Shown here piece by piece: positions 9,192 to 18,909 of a DNA stretch of 64,000 nt (position 1 is its first letter; each line of letters begins with the position of its first letter). This DNA comes from Bilifractor porci (GTDB taxonomy: Bacteria; Bacillota; Clostridia; Lachnospirales; Lachnospiraceae): the NCBI RefSeq assembly GCF_009696005.1, contig NZ_VUMV01000002.1:310001-374000 (forward strand), written 5' to 3'. Under the pieces are notes generated by a model. That model had not been told where the DNA came from and did no database searches. It saw only the letters and a program-made list of their open reading frames with translations. Made by a program: the position numbers and the translations under genes.

Positions 9192-10786
9192 GTGATACGA
9201 TGCGGGAGAAGATGGAAAGAACAGTGAGGGAAGCGGGAAGAGGCGCGGGCACGGATCCGTTTACGGAAAGAATACGGCAGTATATCGAAAAATATCGGTT
9301 GATCCGGGCCGGGGATTCTGTCTGTGCAGGGCTCTCCGGAGGGGCGGATTCTGTCTGTCTGCTGATGGCGCTGGTGTATCTGCGGGATCATGGGGAACTC
9401 CCGCCCGCAGTGAGCCTTTCGGCGGTACACGTCAATCACTGCCTCCGCGGAGCAGAGAGTGACAAAGACCAGGACTTTGTCCGGGCGCTGTGCGGGGAAA
9501 GGAAAATTCCACTCTACATGTACTCCTATCCGGTGCGGGAGATCGCCGGAAACAGGGGAATGGGGGAGGAAGAAACCGGCCGCCTGCTGCGCAGAGAGGC
9601 CTACGCGGAATGCATACATAAACACGGGGTGTCTGTGATTGCCCTGGCGCATCACAGAAATGACTGCGCTGAGACTTTCCTTTTTCACGCGGCACGGGGA
9701 AGCTCCCTGAAGGGGATGGCGGGAATCCGCCCGGCAGCCGAATTTGCCGGAGCCCGCATGATCCGCCCCCTGCTGTGTGTCCGGCGGGATGAGATAGAGG
9801 ACTGGCTCTCCGCACGGAAGATACCATGGCGGACGGACAGGACAAATCTGGAGGATGATTATACCCGGAACGGAATCCGGCACCGTGTGATCCCCTATCT
9901 GGAGGAGCATGTCAATACCGGAGCGGTGGATCATATGGCAGATCTGGCGGGGGATCTGGCGGAAGCAGAGGATTATCTTGCCAAAGAAACGCAGAAGGCG
10001 GAGAAAAAATATGTCTCACGGTGCGGCGGTACGGCCTTTATCCGCGACGAACTCCGGCAGGAGCCGGAAATCCTGCAGAAAAGGGTTCTTTACGAGGCGT
10101 TCTGCGGGTTTGGTGGTTCCGAAAAGAACGTGGGCAGGACACAGATTCTGGATCTGAAAAGACTGATGGACCGTCCGGCCGGAAAACAGCTGGATCTTCC
10201 TTATGGCGTGCGGGCGCTTCGGGAATATGAGGGAATCCGGCTGCTGCGGGGTGCGGGGAAAGACAATCCGGAGAAGAAAACGCCGGACCCTGTGAAAAAC
10301 ACAGACGGGAAAACACCCGGAACATCGCTTCCGTGTCCGGGGGAGATGGAATACGGGGGCTGGAGGTTTACGTGCGTGCTTCACGGACAGGATGAGTTGC
10401 CCCGGATTCTGGAGCGGTTAAACCGGGAGTCAGAACTGGCGAGGAAAAAGAGCGGGGAAGACAGCCGGACACAGGAGCCGGCAGAAACCGGCGGGAAAAA
10501 ACAAAAGCAGTATACGAAGTGGCTGGATTATGATAAAATTAAAAACGATTTATCCTTCCGGACGCGGCAACCGGGAGATTATCTGACGATCAGCGGAGAC
10601 GGCGGGCGGAAAAAGCTGAAAAAGTATCTGATTGACAGCAAAATTCCGCGCATGGAAAGAGAAAAGCTGGTCTTGCTGGCATCCGGCAGCGAGGTCTGGT
10701 GGATTGTCGGATACCGGATCAGCGGGAGCTGCCGGGTTACGGAGAATACGCGGCGGATTCTGGAAATTTCCGCAGAAGAAATTTAA
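9182..10786 (+). CDS. tilS: tRNA(Ile) lysidine synthetase
   Basis: Up to 534 residues. The PP-loop motif LSGGADS lies at about residues 50-56 and identifies the ATP-pyrophosphatase fold. The N-terminal domain and the C-terminal TilS domain (LSFRTRQPGDYL..GGRKKLKKYLID) are both present. The enzyme turns C34 of the CAU anticodon of tRNA-Ile into lysidine, which is essential for AUA decoding. The start is uncertain. 9182 lies inside a hairpin without a ribosome site; ATG at 9200 and 9212 are alternatives, the latter having GGGAG close upstream. It is somewhat longer than typical TilS because of a low-complexity linker before the C-terminal domain. Confidence 0.93.
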   Translation: MALCDTMREKMERTVREAGRGAGTDPFTERIRQYIEKYRLIRAGDSVCAGLSGGADSVCLLMALVYLRDHGELPPAVSLSAVHVNHCLRGAESDKDQDFVRALCGERKIPLYMYSYPVREIAGNRGMGEEETGRLLRREAYAECIHKHGVSVIALAHHRNDCAETFLFHAARGSSLKGMAGIRPAAEFAGARMIRPLLCVRRDEIEDWLSARKIPWRTDRTNLEDDYTRNGIRHRVIPYLEEHVNTGAVDHMADLAGDLAEAEDYLAKETQKAEKKYVSRCGGTAFIRDELRQEPEILQKRVLYEAFCGFGGSEKNVGRTQILDLKRLMDRPAGKQLDLPYGVRALREYEGIRLLRGAGKDNPEKKTPDPVKNTDGKTPGTSLPCPGEMEYGGWRFTCVLHGQDELPRILERLNRESELARKKSGEDSRTQEPAETGGKKQKQYTKWLDYDKIKNDLSFRTRQPGDYLTISGDGGRKKLKKYLIDSKIPRMEREKLVLLASGSEVWWIVGYRISGSCRVTENTRRILEISAEEI

Positions 10787-10864
10787 GAAGAGAACCGGAA
10801 GCGTCCGGCCGTCCGCAAGGAGACGCCCGGAGACCGGAGAAATCACAAGGGAGAGGAGCCGGAA

Positions 10865-11389
10865 ATGGCAGACAATATCAGTGTGTTAATCAGTGAAGAA
10901 GAACTGGATAAAAGAATTCGCGAGCTGGGAGCCCAGATCAGCAGAGAGTACGAGGGAAAAGAGCTTCACATGATCTGTGTCCTGAAAGGGGGCGTATTCT
11001 TCATGGTGGAGCTGGCAAAGCGGATTACCGTTCCGGTCAGCCTGGACTTTATGGCTGTTTCCAGCTACGGAAGCGGCACGGTCAGCAGCGGGTCTATCCG
11101 CATCAAAAAGGATCTGGATGAGAGCATAGAAGGAAAGGACGTGCTGATTGTAGAGGATATTATTGATTCCGGCAGGACGCTTTCCCACCTGCTGTCCCTG
11201 CTCCGGACCCGCCATCCCGCCAGCATAGAGCTGTGTACCATGCTGGACAAACCGGAGCGCCGGGAGGTAAAGGATGTTCATGTCCGCTACACCGGTTTTG
11301 TGGTTCCGGATGAATTTGTCGTCGGGTACGGGCTGGACTACGACCAGAAATACAGAAACCTTCCCTATATCGGTGTGCTAAAGGAGTAA
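10865..11389 (+). CDS. hpt: Hypoxanthine phosphoribosyltransferase
   Basis: 174 residues. The PRPP-binding loop [11 protein letters not shown] starts near residue 98, and CVLKGGVFF lies near 40. It converts hypoxanthine or guanine plus PRPP to IMP or GMP (purine salvage). The classic tilS-hpt-ftsH order is kept. GAGAGGAG is the ribosome site upstream, and ftsH follows after 8 nt. Confidence 0.96.
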   Translation: MADNISVLISEEELDKRIRELGAQISREYEGKELHMICVLKGGVFFMVELAKRITVPVSLDFMAVSSYGSGTVSSGSIRIKKDLDESIEGKDVLIVEDIIDSGRTLSHLLSLLRTRHPASIELCTMLDKPERREVKDVHVRYTGFVVPDEFVVGYGLDYDQKYRNLPYIGVLKE

Positions 11390-11397
11390 GCAGAGAA

Positions 11398-13227
11398 TTG
11401 GAAAGCAGACGAGGCTGGAGAATTTACCTTATTATGATGATCGGGCTGATCATCGTGTTCATGATCGTTCCGAATATTTTCAGCAGGACAGATGTAGTCA
11501 GCCGGAAACAATATGAAAATTACCTGGAGAATGATGAGGTTACGGAGGCGGAGGTTGTACAGAACCAGGAGGTTCCCACAGGGGCGGTTCTCTTTACGCT
11601 GAAGGATGGAACCGAAGGAAGAATCTACGTCAGCGATGTGGAACAGGCGCAGGATGAGCTGGATCAGTACAACGTCACCTACGAACTGCGGAATGTCTCG
11701 CATGACAGCAACCTGCTTACGGTGGCGCTTCCCATTATTGTCGGCATCCTGCTGGTTGTGGTCCTTTTCAGTATGATGGGGAGAAGCGCCGGCGGCAGCG
11801 CAAACGCCAGGATGATGGATTTCGGAAAAAGCCGGGCGCAGATGACCCGCGACAGTAAAATCCGCTTTTCTGATGTAGCCGGCATGGCAGAGGAAAAGGA
11901 GGACCTGGAGGAAATTGTGGACTTTCTCCGGAATCCCGCAAAATATACAAAGCTTGGCGCCAGAATTCCCAAGGGAATTATCCTTGTGGGCCAGCCGGGA
12001 ACAGGAAAGACGCTTCTTGCCAAGGCGGTGGCCGGGGAGGCGGGAGTTCCCTTCTTCTCTATATCCGGATCGGATTTTGTGGAGATGTTTGTCGGCGTAG
12101 GCGCGTCCCGCGTCAGGGATCTGTTTGCGGAGGCGAAGAAGAATGCACCCTGCATCATCTTTATTGATGAGATTGACGCAGTCGGCCGGCGCAGGGGCAC
12201 CGGTATGGGCGGCGGACACGACGAGAGAGAGCAGACACTGAACCAGCTGCTGGTGGAGATGGACGGTTTTGGCGTCAATGAGGGCATTATTGTCATGGCG
12301 GCCACAAACCGTGTGGATATTCTGGATCCGGCCATCCTTCGTCCGGGAAGATTTGACCGGAAGGTGATGGTCAGCCTGCCGGATATCCGCGGACGGGAAG
12401 CCATTCTCCGGGTACACGCCAGAAACAAGGCTCTCGGGGATGATGTGAACCTGAAGCAGATTGCCCAGACGACGGCAGGATTCTCCGGGGCAGATCTGGA
12501 AAACCTGATGAATGAGGCGGCCATCCGCGCGGCGAGGGAAGGCCATTCCTACATGTCGCAGGAAGACATCAAGGAATCCTTTATCAAGGTCGGAATCGGG
12601 ACGGAAAAGAAGAGCCACGTGATTTCGGAAAAGGAGAAGCGGATCACCGCCTATCATGAGACGGGACACGCCATTCTGTTCCATGTGCTTCCGGATATGG
12701 ATCCGGTTTATACCATTTCCGTTATCCCTACGGGACCCGGAGCGGCCGGATATACTATGCCCCAGCCGGAGAACGACAACATGTTCAGTACCCGCGGAAG
12801 GATGATGCAGCAGATTACGGTCGATCTGGGCGGCCGCGCGGCAGAGGAAATTATTTTTGATGATATCACCACGGGCGCGTCCCAGGATATCAAACAGGCG
12901 ACCAATACGGCAAGGGCAATGGTCACGAAATACGGAATGTCCTCCCGCCTCGGCCTGGTTAATTACGGCGAGGACTCGGAAGAAGTGTTTATCGGACGGG
13001 ACTGGGGACACACCAAGAGTTACAGCGAGAACGTGGCCTCTGCCATTGATGAGGAAGTGAAGGAAATTATAGAAAACTGCCATGCGCAGGCAAGACGTCT
13101 GATTGAGGAACATCGGTATGTTCTGGACACCTGTGCGCAGAGGCTGATGGAAAAAGAAAAATTGAACCGCGTGGAGTTTGAGGCAATTTTTGCAGAAGAG
13201 GCAGAAGTAAAGGCAGGGGACAGGTAA
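11398..13227 (+). CDS. ftsH: ATP-dependent zinc metalloprotease FtsH
   Basis: 609 residues from a TTG start at 11398 with AAGGAG at 11381-11386. Two membrane segments (about residues 10-28 and 101-123) flank an extracytoplasmic domain. The AAA module has Walker A GQPGTGKT (198-205), Walker B IIFIDEID and the second region of homology. The zinc site HETGH is at about 420-424. It is a membrane-anchored hexameric protease that degrades membrane and regulatory proteins. It is the last gene of the hup cluster and ends about 140 nt before a strong terminator. Confidence 0.97.
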   Translation: MESRRGWRIYLIMMIGLIIVFMIVPNIFSRTDVVSRKQYENYLENDEVTEAEVVQNQEVPTGAVLFTLKDGTEGRIYVSDVEQAQDELDQYNVTYELRNVSHDSNLLTVALPIIVGILLVVVLFSMMGRSAGGSANARMMDFGKSRAQMTRDSKIRFSDVAGMAEEKEDLEEIVDFLRNPAKYTKLGARIPKGIILVGQPGTGKTLLAKAVAGEAGVPFFSISGSDFVEMFVGVGASRVRDLFAEAKKNAPCIIFIDEIDAVGRRRGTGMGGGHDEREQTLNQLLVEMDGFGVNEGIIVMAATNRVDILDPAILRPGRFDRKVMVSLPDIRGREAILRVHARNKALGDDVNLKQIAQTTAGFSGADLENLMNEAAIRAAREGHSYMSQEDIKESFIKVGIGTEKKSHVISEKEKRITAYHETGHAILFHVLPDMDPVYTISVIPTGPGAAGYTMPQPENDNMFSTRGRMMQQITVDLGGRAAEEIIFDDITTGASQDIKQATNTARAMVTKYGMSSRLGLVNYGEDSEEVFIGRDWGHTKSYSENVASAIDEEVKEIIENCHAQARRLIEEHRYVLDTCAQRLMEKEKLNRVEFEAIFAEEAEVKAGDR

Positions 13228-13365
13228 TACTAGACAAAAACATATGGGTATTTTTGTGAAGTTTGTGCAGACTTTTCACAGGGGGCATGCTATTATACTT
13301 ACCGTAAAACCCCCCAATACATTATATAGTTTTTGCTACACCCCAAAAAGAGAAATACCTTCTCT

Positions 13366-13399
13366 AAAAAAAGGCAGCCTTTACAGGCTGCCTTTTTTT
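13366..13399 (+). terminator. Rho-independent terminator downstream of ftsH
   Basis: The stem AAAGGCAGCC / GGCTGCCTTT with loop TTTACA is followed by a run of eight T. A-runs on the other side make it potentially bidirectional. It separates ftsH from the glycoside hydrolase gene. Confidence 0.9.
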
Positions 13400-13464
13400 A
13401 CAGGCACGCGCCGCGGATACCCATACCACGGCAGCAGAACAGAAAGGATTCGGGCACTGGAAAT

Positions 13465-15612
13465 ATGGACGGAATTTTACACGGCATGGATTACACACAA
13501 TATATGATCCATATGAGGCCACTGCTCAGAAAGCAGGCACTGTACAGCGATGAGACGGAAATGTTTGTCACCCCAATGGAGCCGGACCCCGGCGATGTGG
13601 TGACCATCCGTTTCCGGACCGCAAGGAATGACGCGGACCTGGTGTATCTTCATCATGAAAATGACAGGCTCCGGATGCATTTTGAGCGGACAGAGAGCGA
13701 TTTTGACTACTATTCGGTAAGAGTCCCGGTGGAAGAGGATTCTTTCGCCTATTACTTTGAGATCCGGGCGGGGAAAACGATCTGCTATTATGACAGGCTG
13801 GGAACCTCTCATCAGCCGTCCACGGAGCATATGTTCCGGATTCATCCGGGATTCCATACGCCGGACTGGGCTAAAGGCTGTGTCATGTATCAGATCTTTG
13901 TGGACCGGTTCCGCAACGGAGATCCGTCCAATGATGTTCTGGATCATGAGTACAATTATATCCACCGGCACGTACACAAGGTAAACAACTGGTATCAGAT
14001 GCCGGAAGCCATGGATGTCCAGAATTTTTACGGAGGCGACCTGCAGGGGGTGCTGGACAAGCTTGATTATCTGCAGAAGCTGGGAATCCGGGCCATTTAC
14101 CTGAACCCGGTCTTTGTCTCCCCGTCCAATCACAAATACGATACGCAGGATTACGACTATATCGATCCGCATTTCGGGAAGATTATCACGGAGCAGAAAG
14201 AGATGAGGCCGGAGGAAGGCGTCCTTCCTGACGGTTCCGAGGATAATACGCAGGCTTCCCGGTACATTGCCAGAGTGACGGACAGAAGAAATCTGGGCGC
14301 GGGCAATGACCTCTTCATCCGTCTGGTGGAGGAAGCGCACCGCCGCGGCATGAAGGTCATCCTGGACGGAGTGTTCAATCACTGCGGATCCTTTAATAAG
14401 TGGATGGACCGGGAGAGAATCTATGAAAACCAGCAGGGATACGAAAAGGGAGCCTATATCGCCGAGGACAGTCCTTACCACAGCTTCTTCCAGTTCAATC
14501 CGGGCGGCCGCTGGCCGTTTAACGGGAATTACGACAGCTGGTGGGGGAACGATACGCTTCCCAAGCTGAATTATGAAAACTCCCGCGAGCTGCAGAAAAC
14601 GATTCTCCGGATCGGGAGAAAATGGGTTTCCCCTCCCTATAACGCAGACGGCTGGCGGCTGGATGTGGCCGCGGACCTGGGGCATTCTCCGGAGTTTAAC
14701 CATGCCTTTTGGAAGGAATTCCGGAAGGAGGTCAAGGACGCGAATCCGGAGGCGATTATTCTGGCGGAACATTACGGGGACGCCGACGCTTGGCTGGGCG
14801 GAGACGAATGGGACACGGTGATGAACTACGATGCCTTTATGGAGCCGGTGTCCTGGTTTCTGACCGGTATGGAAAAACACAGTGACGCCTATCGGGAAGA
14901 CCTGCTGGGAAACAGTGACAGCTTTGCGGATGCCATGCGGTATCACATGACAGCCTTTTCCATGCCGTCACTGCTTACTGCCATGAATGAGCTGGATAAC
15001 CATGATCACTCCCGCTTTCTGACAAGAACGAATCATCGCGTGGGGAGGGTGGCGACGCAGGGATCCGAGGCAGCTTCCAGAGATGTGGACAAGGCTGTCC
15101 TCCAGGAAGCTGTTGTTATTCAGATGACCTGGCCGGGAGCGCCCACCGTTTATTACGGGGACGAGGCCGGGCTGTGCGGCTTTACCGATCCGGATAACCG
15201 CCGGACCTATCCCTGGGGGATGGAGGATGACCAGCTGATCGACTTCTACCGGACGGTCATCGGTATTCACAATTCTCACGAGGTGTTACGGACAGGTTCT
15301 GTGATCATCCTGCACAGAGATTATAATGTGCTTGTCTACGGACGATTTAACCGTGAGGAGCAGGTTCTGGTTTGTATCAGCAACCGGGCGCAGGAATTTG
15401 ATGTGGAGGCTGAGGTTTGGCCTGCCGGCATTTCCAAGGTTGATGAAAGCGTCCGGCTGAAAAAAATCCTGGAATGTGACGCGGACGGATACACAACCGC
15501 CCCGGAGGAGATACCGATGACAGCCGGAAACGTGAAGCTGCACATGGCGCCGAAGAGCGCGCTCATTCTCCTTCACAGCCGGGAAACAGATATCCGGCGG
15601 GAACAGGAGTAA
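13465..15612 (+). CDS. Family 13 glycoside hydrolase (neopullulanase/maltogenic amylase-like alpha-glucosidase)
   Basis: 715 residues from the ATG at 13465. The frame is open back to 13333, but that part overlaps the terminator and looks non-coding. An N-terminal beta-sandwich (starch-binding, CBM34-like) of about 120 residues precedes the (beta/alpha)8 barrel. The catalytic nucleophile is in GWRLDVA (about D400), the acid/base in LAEHYGD (about E435) and the transition-state Asp in NHD (about D514), counted from this start. No signal peptide is visible, so it should act in the cytoplasm on maltodextrins. The ribosome site is weak and no promoter is evident between the terminator and the start. 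Confidence 0.9.
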   Translation: MDGILHGMDYTQYMIHMRPLLRKQALYSDETEMFVTPMEPDPGDVVTIRFRTARNDADLVYLHHENDRLRMHFERTESDFDYYSVRVPVEEDSFAYYFEIRAGKTICYYDRLGTSHQPSTEHMFRIHPGFHTPDWAKGCVMYQIFVDRFRNGDPSNDVLDHEYNYIHRHVHKVNNWYQMPEAMDVQNFYGGDLQGVLDKLDYLQKLGIRAIYLNPVFVSPSNHKYDTQDYDYIDPHFGKIITEQKEMRPEEGVLPDGSEDNTQASRYIARVTDRRNLGAGNDLFIRLVEEAHRRGMKVILDGVFNHCGSFNKWMDRERIYENQQGYEKGAYIAEDSPYHSFFQFNPGGRWPFNGNYDSWWGNDTLPKLNYENSRELQKTILRIGRKWVSPPYNADGWRLDVAADLGHSPEFNHAFWKEFRKEVKDANPEAIILAEHYGDADAWLGGDEWDTVMNYDAFMEPVSWFLTGMEKHSDAYREDLLGNSDSFADAMRYHMTAFSMPSLLTAMNELDNHDHSRFLTRTNHRVGRVATQGSEAASRDVDKAVLQEAVVIQMTWPGAPTVYYGDEAGLCGFTDPDNRRTYPWGMEDDQLIDFYRTVIGIHNSHEVLRTGSVIILHRDYNVLVYGRFNREEQVLVCISNRAQEFDVEAEVWPAGISKVDESVRLKKILECDADGYTTAPEEIPMTAGNVKLHMAPKSALILLHSRETDIRREQE

Positions 15613-15616
15613 CTGG

Positions 15617-15645
15617 CAGAGTCCGGGGAGATTCGGGCTCTGTTT
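15617..15645 (+). terminator. Hairpin between the converging amylase and azlD genes
   Basis: CAGAGTCCG pairs with CGGGCTCTG (one T-G wobble, 8-nt loop), followed by TTT. It is a modest terminator candidate for the glycoside hydrolase transcript. Confidence 0.5.
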
Positions 15646-15974
15646 CAGCGGAAAACAGTCTGCACCAGAATCATGTACAGGATGGTTCCGCTGGCCATGG
15701 AGAGCAGCATCTGCCGTTTCCAGAGAAAGGTGAGCACGACGACGGCGATGGAGACCAGTTCCGGAATACCGAAGGTGCCGCCGGTGAAACGGACATCGCG
15801 GAGACAGTAGATCACCAGGAGGCCGAAAACCGCGGGCGCCAGAACTTTGCCGAGGTATGTAATATACCTCGGTGTTTTTTTGCCCTGGGGAAAGCAGATA
15901 TAGGGGAGAAATCTTGTCAGGACAGTGCCCAGCACGACAGCGGCGATAGTAATAATAATCTGGAAAGAGGTCAT
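15645..15974 (-). CDS. azlD: Branched-chain amino-acid exporter small subunit, AzlD family
   Basis: 109 residues from the ATG at 15974, chosen because it overlaps the azlC stop as ATGA. The frame runs further upstream, but that stretch lies inside azlC. Four hydrophobic segments fill the protein, as in AzlD. With AzlC it forms an inner-membrane exporter of branched-chain amino acids or analogues (LIV-E type). The pair is transcribed leftward from 16840-16868. Confidence 0.9.
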   Translation of the reverse strand: MTSFQIIITIAAVVLGTVLTRFLPYICFPQGKKTPRYITYLGKVLAPAVFGLLVIYCLRDVRFTGGTFGIPELVSIAVVVLTFLWKRQMLLSMASGTILYMILVQTVFR

Positions 15975-16792
15975 CTCTCTTCTCCTTTCTTCCCTGGTGT
16001 CTGTCCGGCGGCAGGTTCCGTGTCGATCCATTTTCGAAATAAGGTGAGAATTCCGAGAATCAGAAGCATGGCCGGTATGATAAAACGATCTGCGCTGAAC
16101 AGCAGCAGACACAGGACAGAGGACAAAAGACCGACAAATTCACTGATGTGGTTCCGGAAGAGATGCCGGAAGCCTTCCCCGTCCTTCAGCCACTGATTCA
16201 TAAAAATAGTGACAAACATGGCGGTCATCACGAAATCCAGTCCCCGTGTATTGAAGGTAATCAGTGTCCCTGCCAGGCCGCCAAGAGCGGCGCCCGCGAT
16301 CCAGTAGGCCTGGTCCAGCAGAGAGACCCAGAAATAAAACCAGCTTTTGTCCACATTCTCCGGGATATCCGCGGAATAGTTGACGGCAAAAGTCTCATCG
16401 CTGGTTGTGTAGATCAGATAAAACTTCTTCCACCCCATGTGCCGGTACTTATCCAGCATGGAGATCCCGTAGAACAGGTGTCTTGCGCCTACCATAACGG
16501 CGGTGGCGAAGGCAGAGAAGGGATGGAAGGAGGATACCAGGATGTCGGCCAGAAGAAACTCCATGGATCCGGTATAGATGACTGCAGCTGTCACAACCGG
16601 GAGCCAGGGCGGAAGCCCCTGAGAAACCATCAGAATCCCGTAGGTGATGCCGAGAAACACATATCCGGCCATAACGGGAAGGGTAAGAGGAAACGAAGCC
16701 TTCAGGGCACGGAAGCTGTCCTTTGTGTCTTTCGGCGCAGCCTTACGGCCGGCAGAAACTCTTTTGAAACGGGTGGTTGAAAAACGGTTCAT
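15971..16792 (-). CDS. azlC: Branched-chain amino-acid exporter large subunit, AzlC family
   Basis: 273 residues. A basic cytoplasmic N-terminus is followed by several membrane helices. Family-typical segments are [25 protein letters not shown] and [12 protein letters not shown]. AzlC is the large subunit of the LIV-E exporter, and translation is coupled to azlD through a 4-nt overlap. A GAAAGG ribosome site precedes the ATG. The gene is divergent from the tRNA operon, and both promoters sit in a 130-nt gap. Confidence 0.93.
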   Translation of the reverse strand: MNRFSTTRFKRVSAGRKAAPKDTKDSFRALKASFPLTLPVMAGYVFLGITYGILMVSQGLPPWLPVVTAAVIYTGSMEFLLADILVSSFHPFSAFATAVMVGARHLFYGISMLDKYRHMGWKKFYLIYTTSDETFAVNYSADIPENVDKSWFYFWVSLLDQAYWIAGAALGGLAGTLITFNTRGLDFVMTAMFVTIFMNQWLKDGEGFRHLFRNHISEFVGLLSSVLCLLLFSADRFIIPAMLLILGILTLFRKWIDTEPAAGQTPGKKGEER

Positions 16793-16839
16793 TGTAAACA
16801 GTACCTTTCAGAAGATGCTTAGAACTGCAGACAGCACTA

Positions 16840-16868
16840 ATAATAGAAGAACTTTTGTTAAAATTCAA
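16840..16868 (-). promoter_or_regulatory. azlCD promoter
   Basis: On the minus strand, TTGAAT (16863-16868), a 17-nt spacer, then TATTAT (16840-16845). It lies back-to-back with the tRNA promoter. Confidence 0.7.
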
Positions 16869-16875
16869 TCCTGTC

Positions 16876-16904
16876 TTGAAAACCTGATTCGGTTACGATA
16901 TAAT
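16876..16904 (+). promoter_or_regulatory. tRNA operon promoter
   Basis: TTGAAA at 16876-16881, a 17-nt spacer and a perfect TATAAT at 16899-16904. The tRNA-Tyr gene begins 15 nt downstream. Confidence 0.85.
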
Positions 16905-16918
16905 TTAATTCTGTCTGA

Positions 16919-17000
16919 GGGCGGTTTCCCGAGTGGCCAAAGGGGACAGACTGTAAATCTGCTAGCACTGCTTTCGGTGGTTCGAATCCACCACCGCCCA
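16919..17000 (+). tRNA. tRNA-Tyr (GTA anticodon)
   Basis: 82 nt. The acceptor stem GGGCGGT (16919-16925) pairs with ACCGCCC (16993-16999), and the discriminator is A at 17000. The anticodon loop CTGTAAA places GTA at 16953-16955. A long variable arm is present, as expected for a class II tRNA-Tyr. The T-loop is TTCGAAT. The 3' CCA is not encoded, consistent with the cca gene in this window. Confidence 0.95.
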
Positions 17001-17010
17001 TCTGCCTCAT

Positions 17011-17096
17011 GCCGGCGTGGCGGAACTGGTAGACGCCCGGGACTTAAAATCCCGTGGGTAGCGATACCCGTACCGGTTCGATTCCGGTCGCCGGCA
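17011..17096 (+). tRNA. tRNA-Leu (TAA anticodon)
   Basis: 86 nt. The acceptor stem GCCGGCG (17011-17017) pairs with CGCCGGC (17089-17095), with discriminator A. The anticodon loop CTTAAAA gives TAA at 17045-17047. It has a long variable arm. It is the last chromosomal gene before the prophage integrase, so this locus is the presumed insertion site. Confidence 0.95.
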
Positions 17097-17102
17097 GGCA
17101 GC

Positions 17103-17147
17103 AAAGCCCCGGAAGTCCTTTATATACAAGGGTTTCCGGGGCTTTTT
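17103..17147 (+). terminator. Terminator of the tRNA operon
   Basis: AAAGCCCCGGAA pairs with TTCCGGGGCTTT around an 18-nt loop, followed by TTTTTA. It lies directly between tRNA-Leu and the integrase stop codon, and may lie within or beside attL. Confidence 0.85.
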
Positions 17148-17152
17148 ATATC

Positions 17153-18274
17153 TTACGTGTAGCAAACGTGTAGCATTTTTACAGATTTTATCTTGTCGTT
17201 GTCTTTTTCACGCATTTTTTCTGTCACATGAAAATAGACATTTTTAGTAACTTCGCTGTCCGCATGCCCGAGTCTCCGTGATATTGTTTCCAAAGGAACG
17301 CCAGATTCCGCGAGCAATGCCGTGTGTGTATGCCGCAAGCTATGTGGTGTTAATCTCCTTCCGAGTATACGCTCTGTGTTTTCTCTGAAATACTTGCTGT
17401 ATACGTCATAGCAAATATAGTCACCATTGCCGTTCGACAAAAACAAGTCTGTTTGAAACACATACTGTATTTGTTCTTCTTTGGAAAACTTCTTGATCCG
17501 TTCTGCGCATTCCAACAACTCATCTTGCATGTATACATCACGTTCTGACATTTCTGTTTTTGTTGTACTGATTTTATGTATATCTCTGGAAAAAGTTTTT
17601 GTCACATGAATCTCCCTTTTCTCAAAGTCCACATCCGAATCGTTCAGAGCGATAAACTCTCCGATTCTCAAACCTGACAGAATCAGAAACTCTGTGACCA
17701 GCTTCCAACGCTCTACGGTCATGCCTGACAGCAGCTTGTCTATTTCGTCATGTTCCAGATATTTTTCTGCATCCTTTACCCGGACAGAGGGGACACGTTT
17801 ATTTTGCAGCCGGTCAAGATATGACACATCATCAATATATCCTGCCTGATATGCCCATCGCATCAGGGCTTTGAATCTCGTTAGGCGTTCATTATAGGTG
17901 ATGTCACTTCCAGTGTATAGCTTATCGGCCACCAAAGGCGCATTTAAGCGCTTTATGAGCGCCTTGTTACCGATTAAGCGTTTAATTGTAGAAAGCCGTC
18001 TCCGAGCCGCCTGCGCAGTCTGCGGCTTATATTCTCGCTGTTGTCTGGCAATATATTTTTCGCAGAGTTCTTCTAGGGTTAAATCTTTGACTTTTGCTTC
18101 GTGAGTAATTTTATCAATTTTTTCTCTAAGCGCTTCTTCTGCTATCCGCTCGTCCGTCCTCTTTTTTCCTGATGGTTTGATGGTGACAGTTGCAACTTTA
18201 ATTTCACCAGTTAAAGGATTTTCGTATCGTTCACGATAGCAGACGTTTCCAGACTTTAATTTTTGACTCCACAT
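17153..18274 (-). CDS. int: Prophage tyrosine integrase
   Basis: 373 residues from the ATG at 18274, which has GAGGTG 6 nt upstream; a GTG at 18283 is less likely. The N-terminus is a short arm-binding (AP2-like) domain, followed by a SAM-like core-binding domain. The catalytic domain shows the Arg in SGLRIGEF, the HSLRHTHT box and the final His and Tyr in LGHADSEVTKNVYFH. It catalyses site-specific recombination of the phage into and out of the chromosome. The stop is 56 nt from the tRNA-Leu gene. Its upstream region is filled by iteron element copy A. Confidence 0.95.
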   Translation of the reverse strand: MWSQKLKSGNVCYRERYENPLTGEIKVATVTIKPSGKKRTDERIAEEALREKIDKITHEAKVKDLTLEELCEKYIARQQREYKPQTAQAARRRLSTIKRLIGNKALIKRLNAPLVADKLYTGSDITYNERLTRFKALMRWAYQAGYIDDVSYLDRLQNKRVPSVRVKDAEKYLEHDEIDKLLSGMTVERWKLVTEFLILSGLRIGEFIALNDSDVDFEKREIHVTKTFSRDIHKISTTKTEMSERDVYMQDELLECAERIKKFSKEEQIQYVFQTDLFLSNGNGDYICYDVYSKYFRENTERILGRRLTPHSLRHTHTALLAESGVPLETISRRLGHADSEVTKNVYFHVTEKMREKDNDKIKSVKMLHVCYT

Positions 18275-18283
18275 CAAAATCAC

Positions 18284-18584
18284 CTCATTACAGGACGAAG
18301 TGTAATATTACAGGACGATATTACAGGTGAAAAGCCTTATTTTATGCGGGTCTTACAGATATTACAGGACAAATCAATTTCTTAGCATTTTAATAAAAAA
18401 GTGGTTGGTTATGTCTAATATTCATAATAAGAAAAAATATAATATAGTAGTTAATATAGTAATATACTGTAATATCTGTAAGTTAAAAATTTAACAAGTC
18501 TCAAACCCTTATAAATAAAGGCTTCCCGGATATTACAGGTGCGAGTTCCCATCCTGTAATATCCTGTAATATGTACTGTAATAA
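18284..18584. repeat. Iteron element, copy A: ATTACAGGAC repeats flanking an AT-rich core
   Basis: This 301-nt gap between the XRE gene and int has no open frame. ATTACAGG occurs forward at 18287, 18307, 18320, 18361 and 18532, and inverted (CCTGTAAT) at 18553 and 18563, with a degenerate ACTGTAAT at 18575. Between the groups lies a core of about 130 nt containing CTTAGCATTTTA, TAATATAGTAGTTAATATAG and GTTAAAAATTTAAC. The same arrangement occurs at 46,834-47,162. The left edge touches the int ribosome site. Function unknown: candidates are an operator array, replication origin or packaging/partition site. Confidence 0.85.
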
Positions 18585-18893
18585 TTACTGATTAGATAGT
18601 AACTTGTCTATAAGTGTTGAGATTATAGCCTGATTTTCTTTGGTAAGTAGATTAAATCTGTTTTCTTCACCGACAAGTGAAGAAATAGACACTCCCAGAG
18701 CTTCTGACATGTGTCTCATGAGAACAATACCCGGATTTCTCTGTCCGGCTTCCAGTTTGCTGATGTATGACCTCTGGTTTTCCTTGGAAGCGGTTCCTAT
18801 CCTGTTGGCAAGCTTCGTCTGCGTGAGTCCGAGTTCTTTTCTCCTGTCACGAACGTTTCTCCCCAACATCTTCAAAAATTCCTCATCCGTCAT
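18585..18893 (-). CDS. XRE-family helix-turn-helix regulator
   Basis: 102 residues from the ATG at 18893. A longer TTG-start reading to 18944 would overlap the next gene. The HTH occupies about residues 10-70 (RRKELGLTQTKLANRIG, then SYISKLEAGQRNPG). A short C-terminal helix with Leu and Ile follows and could dimerise. It lies downstream of the S24 repressor on the same strand and is probably co-transcribed with it. It may be an accessory lysogeny regulator or control int, whose element lies directly downstream. Confidence 0.82.
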   Translation of the reverse strand: MTDEEFLKMLGRNVRDRRKELGLTQTKLANRIGTASKENQRSYISKLEAGQRNPGIVLMRHMSEALGVSISSLVGEENRFNLLTKENQAIISTLIDKLLSNQ

Positions 18894-18909
18894 ACACTTG
18901 ACCCCCACG

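Noticed and set aside
13228-13400. Small RNA between ftsH and the glycoside hydrolase
   Set aside because: A TATTATAC box and the terminator would frame about 100 nt, but I could not find a matching -35, so the transcript is not supported.
11365-14946. Two long minus-strand frames opposite ftsH and the glycoside hydrolase
   Set aside because: Antisense shadows of recognised genes, no family features.
17097-17175. Exact attL core
   Set aside because: A 10-bp direct repeat ACGTGTAGCA (17155 and 17166) and the tRNA 3' end are candidates, but without attR in the window the core cannot be defined.
18284-18584. Iteron array as a CRISPR
   Set aside because: Repeats are 8-10 nt, irregularly spaced and in both orientations, with no spacers or cas genes.
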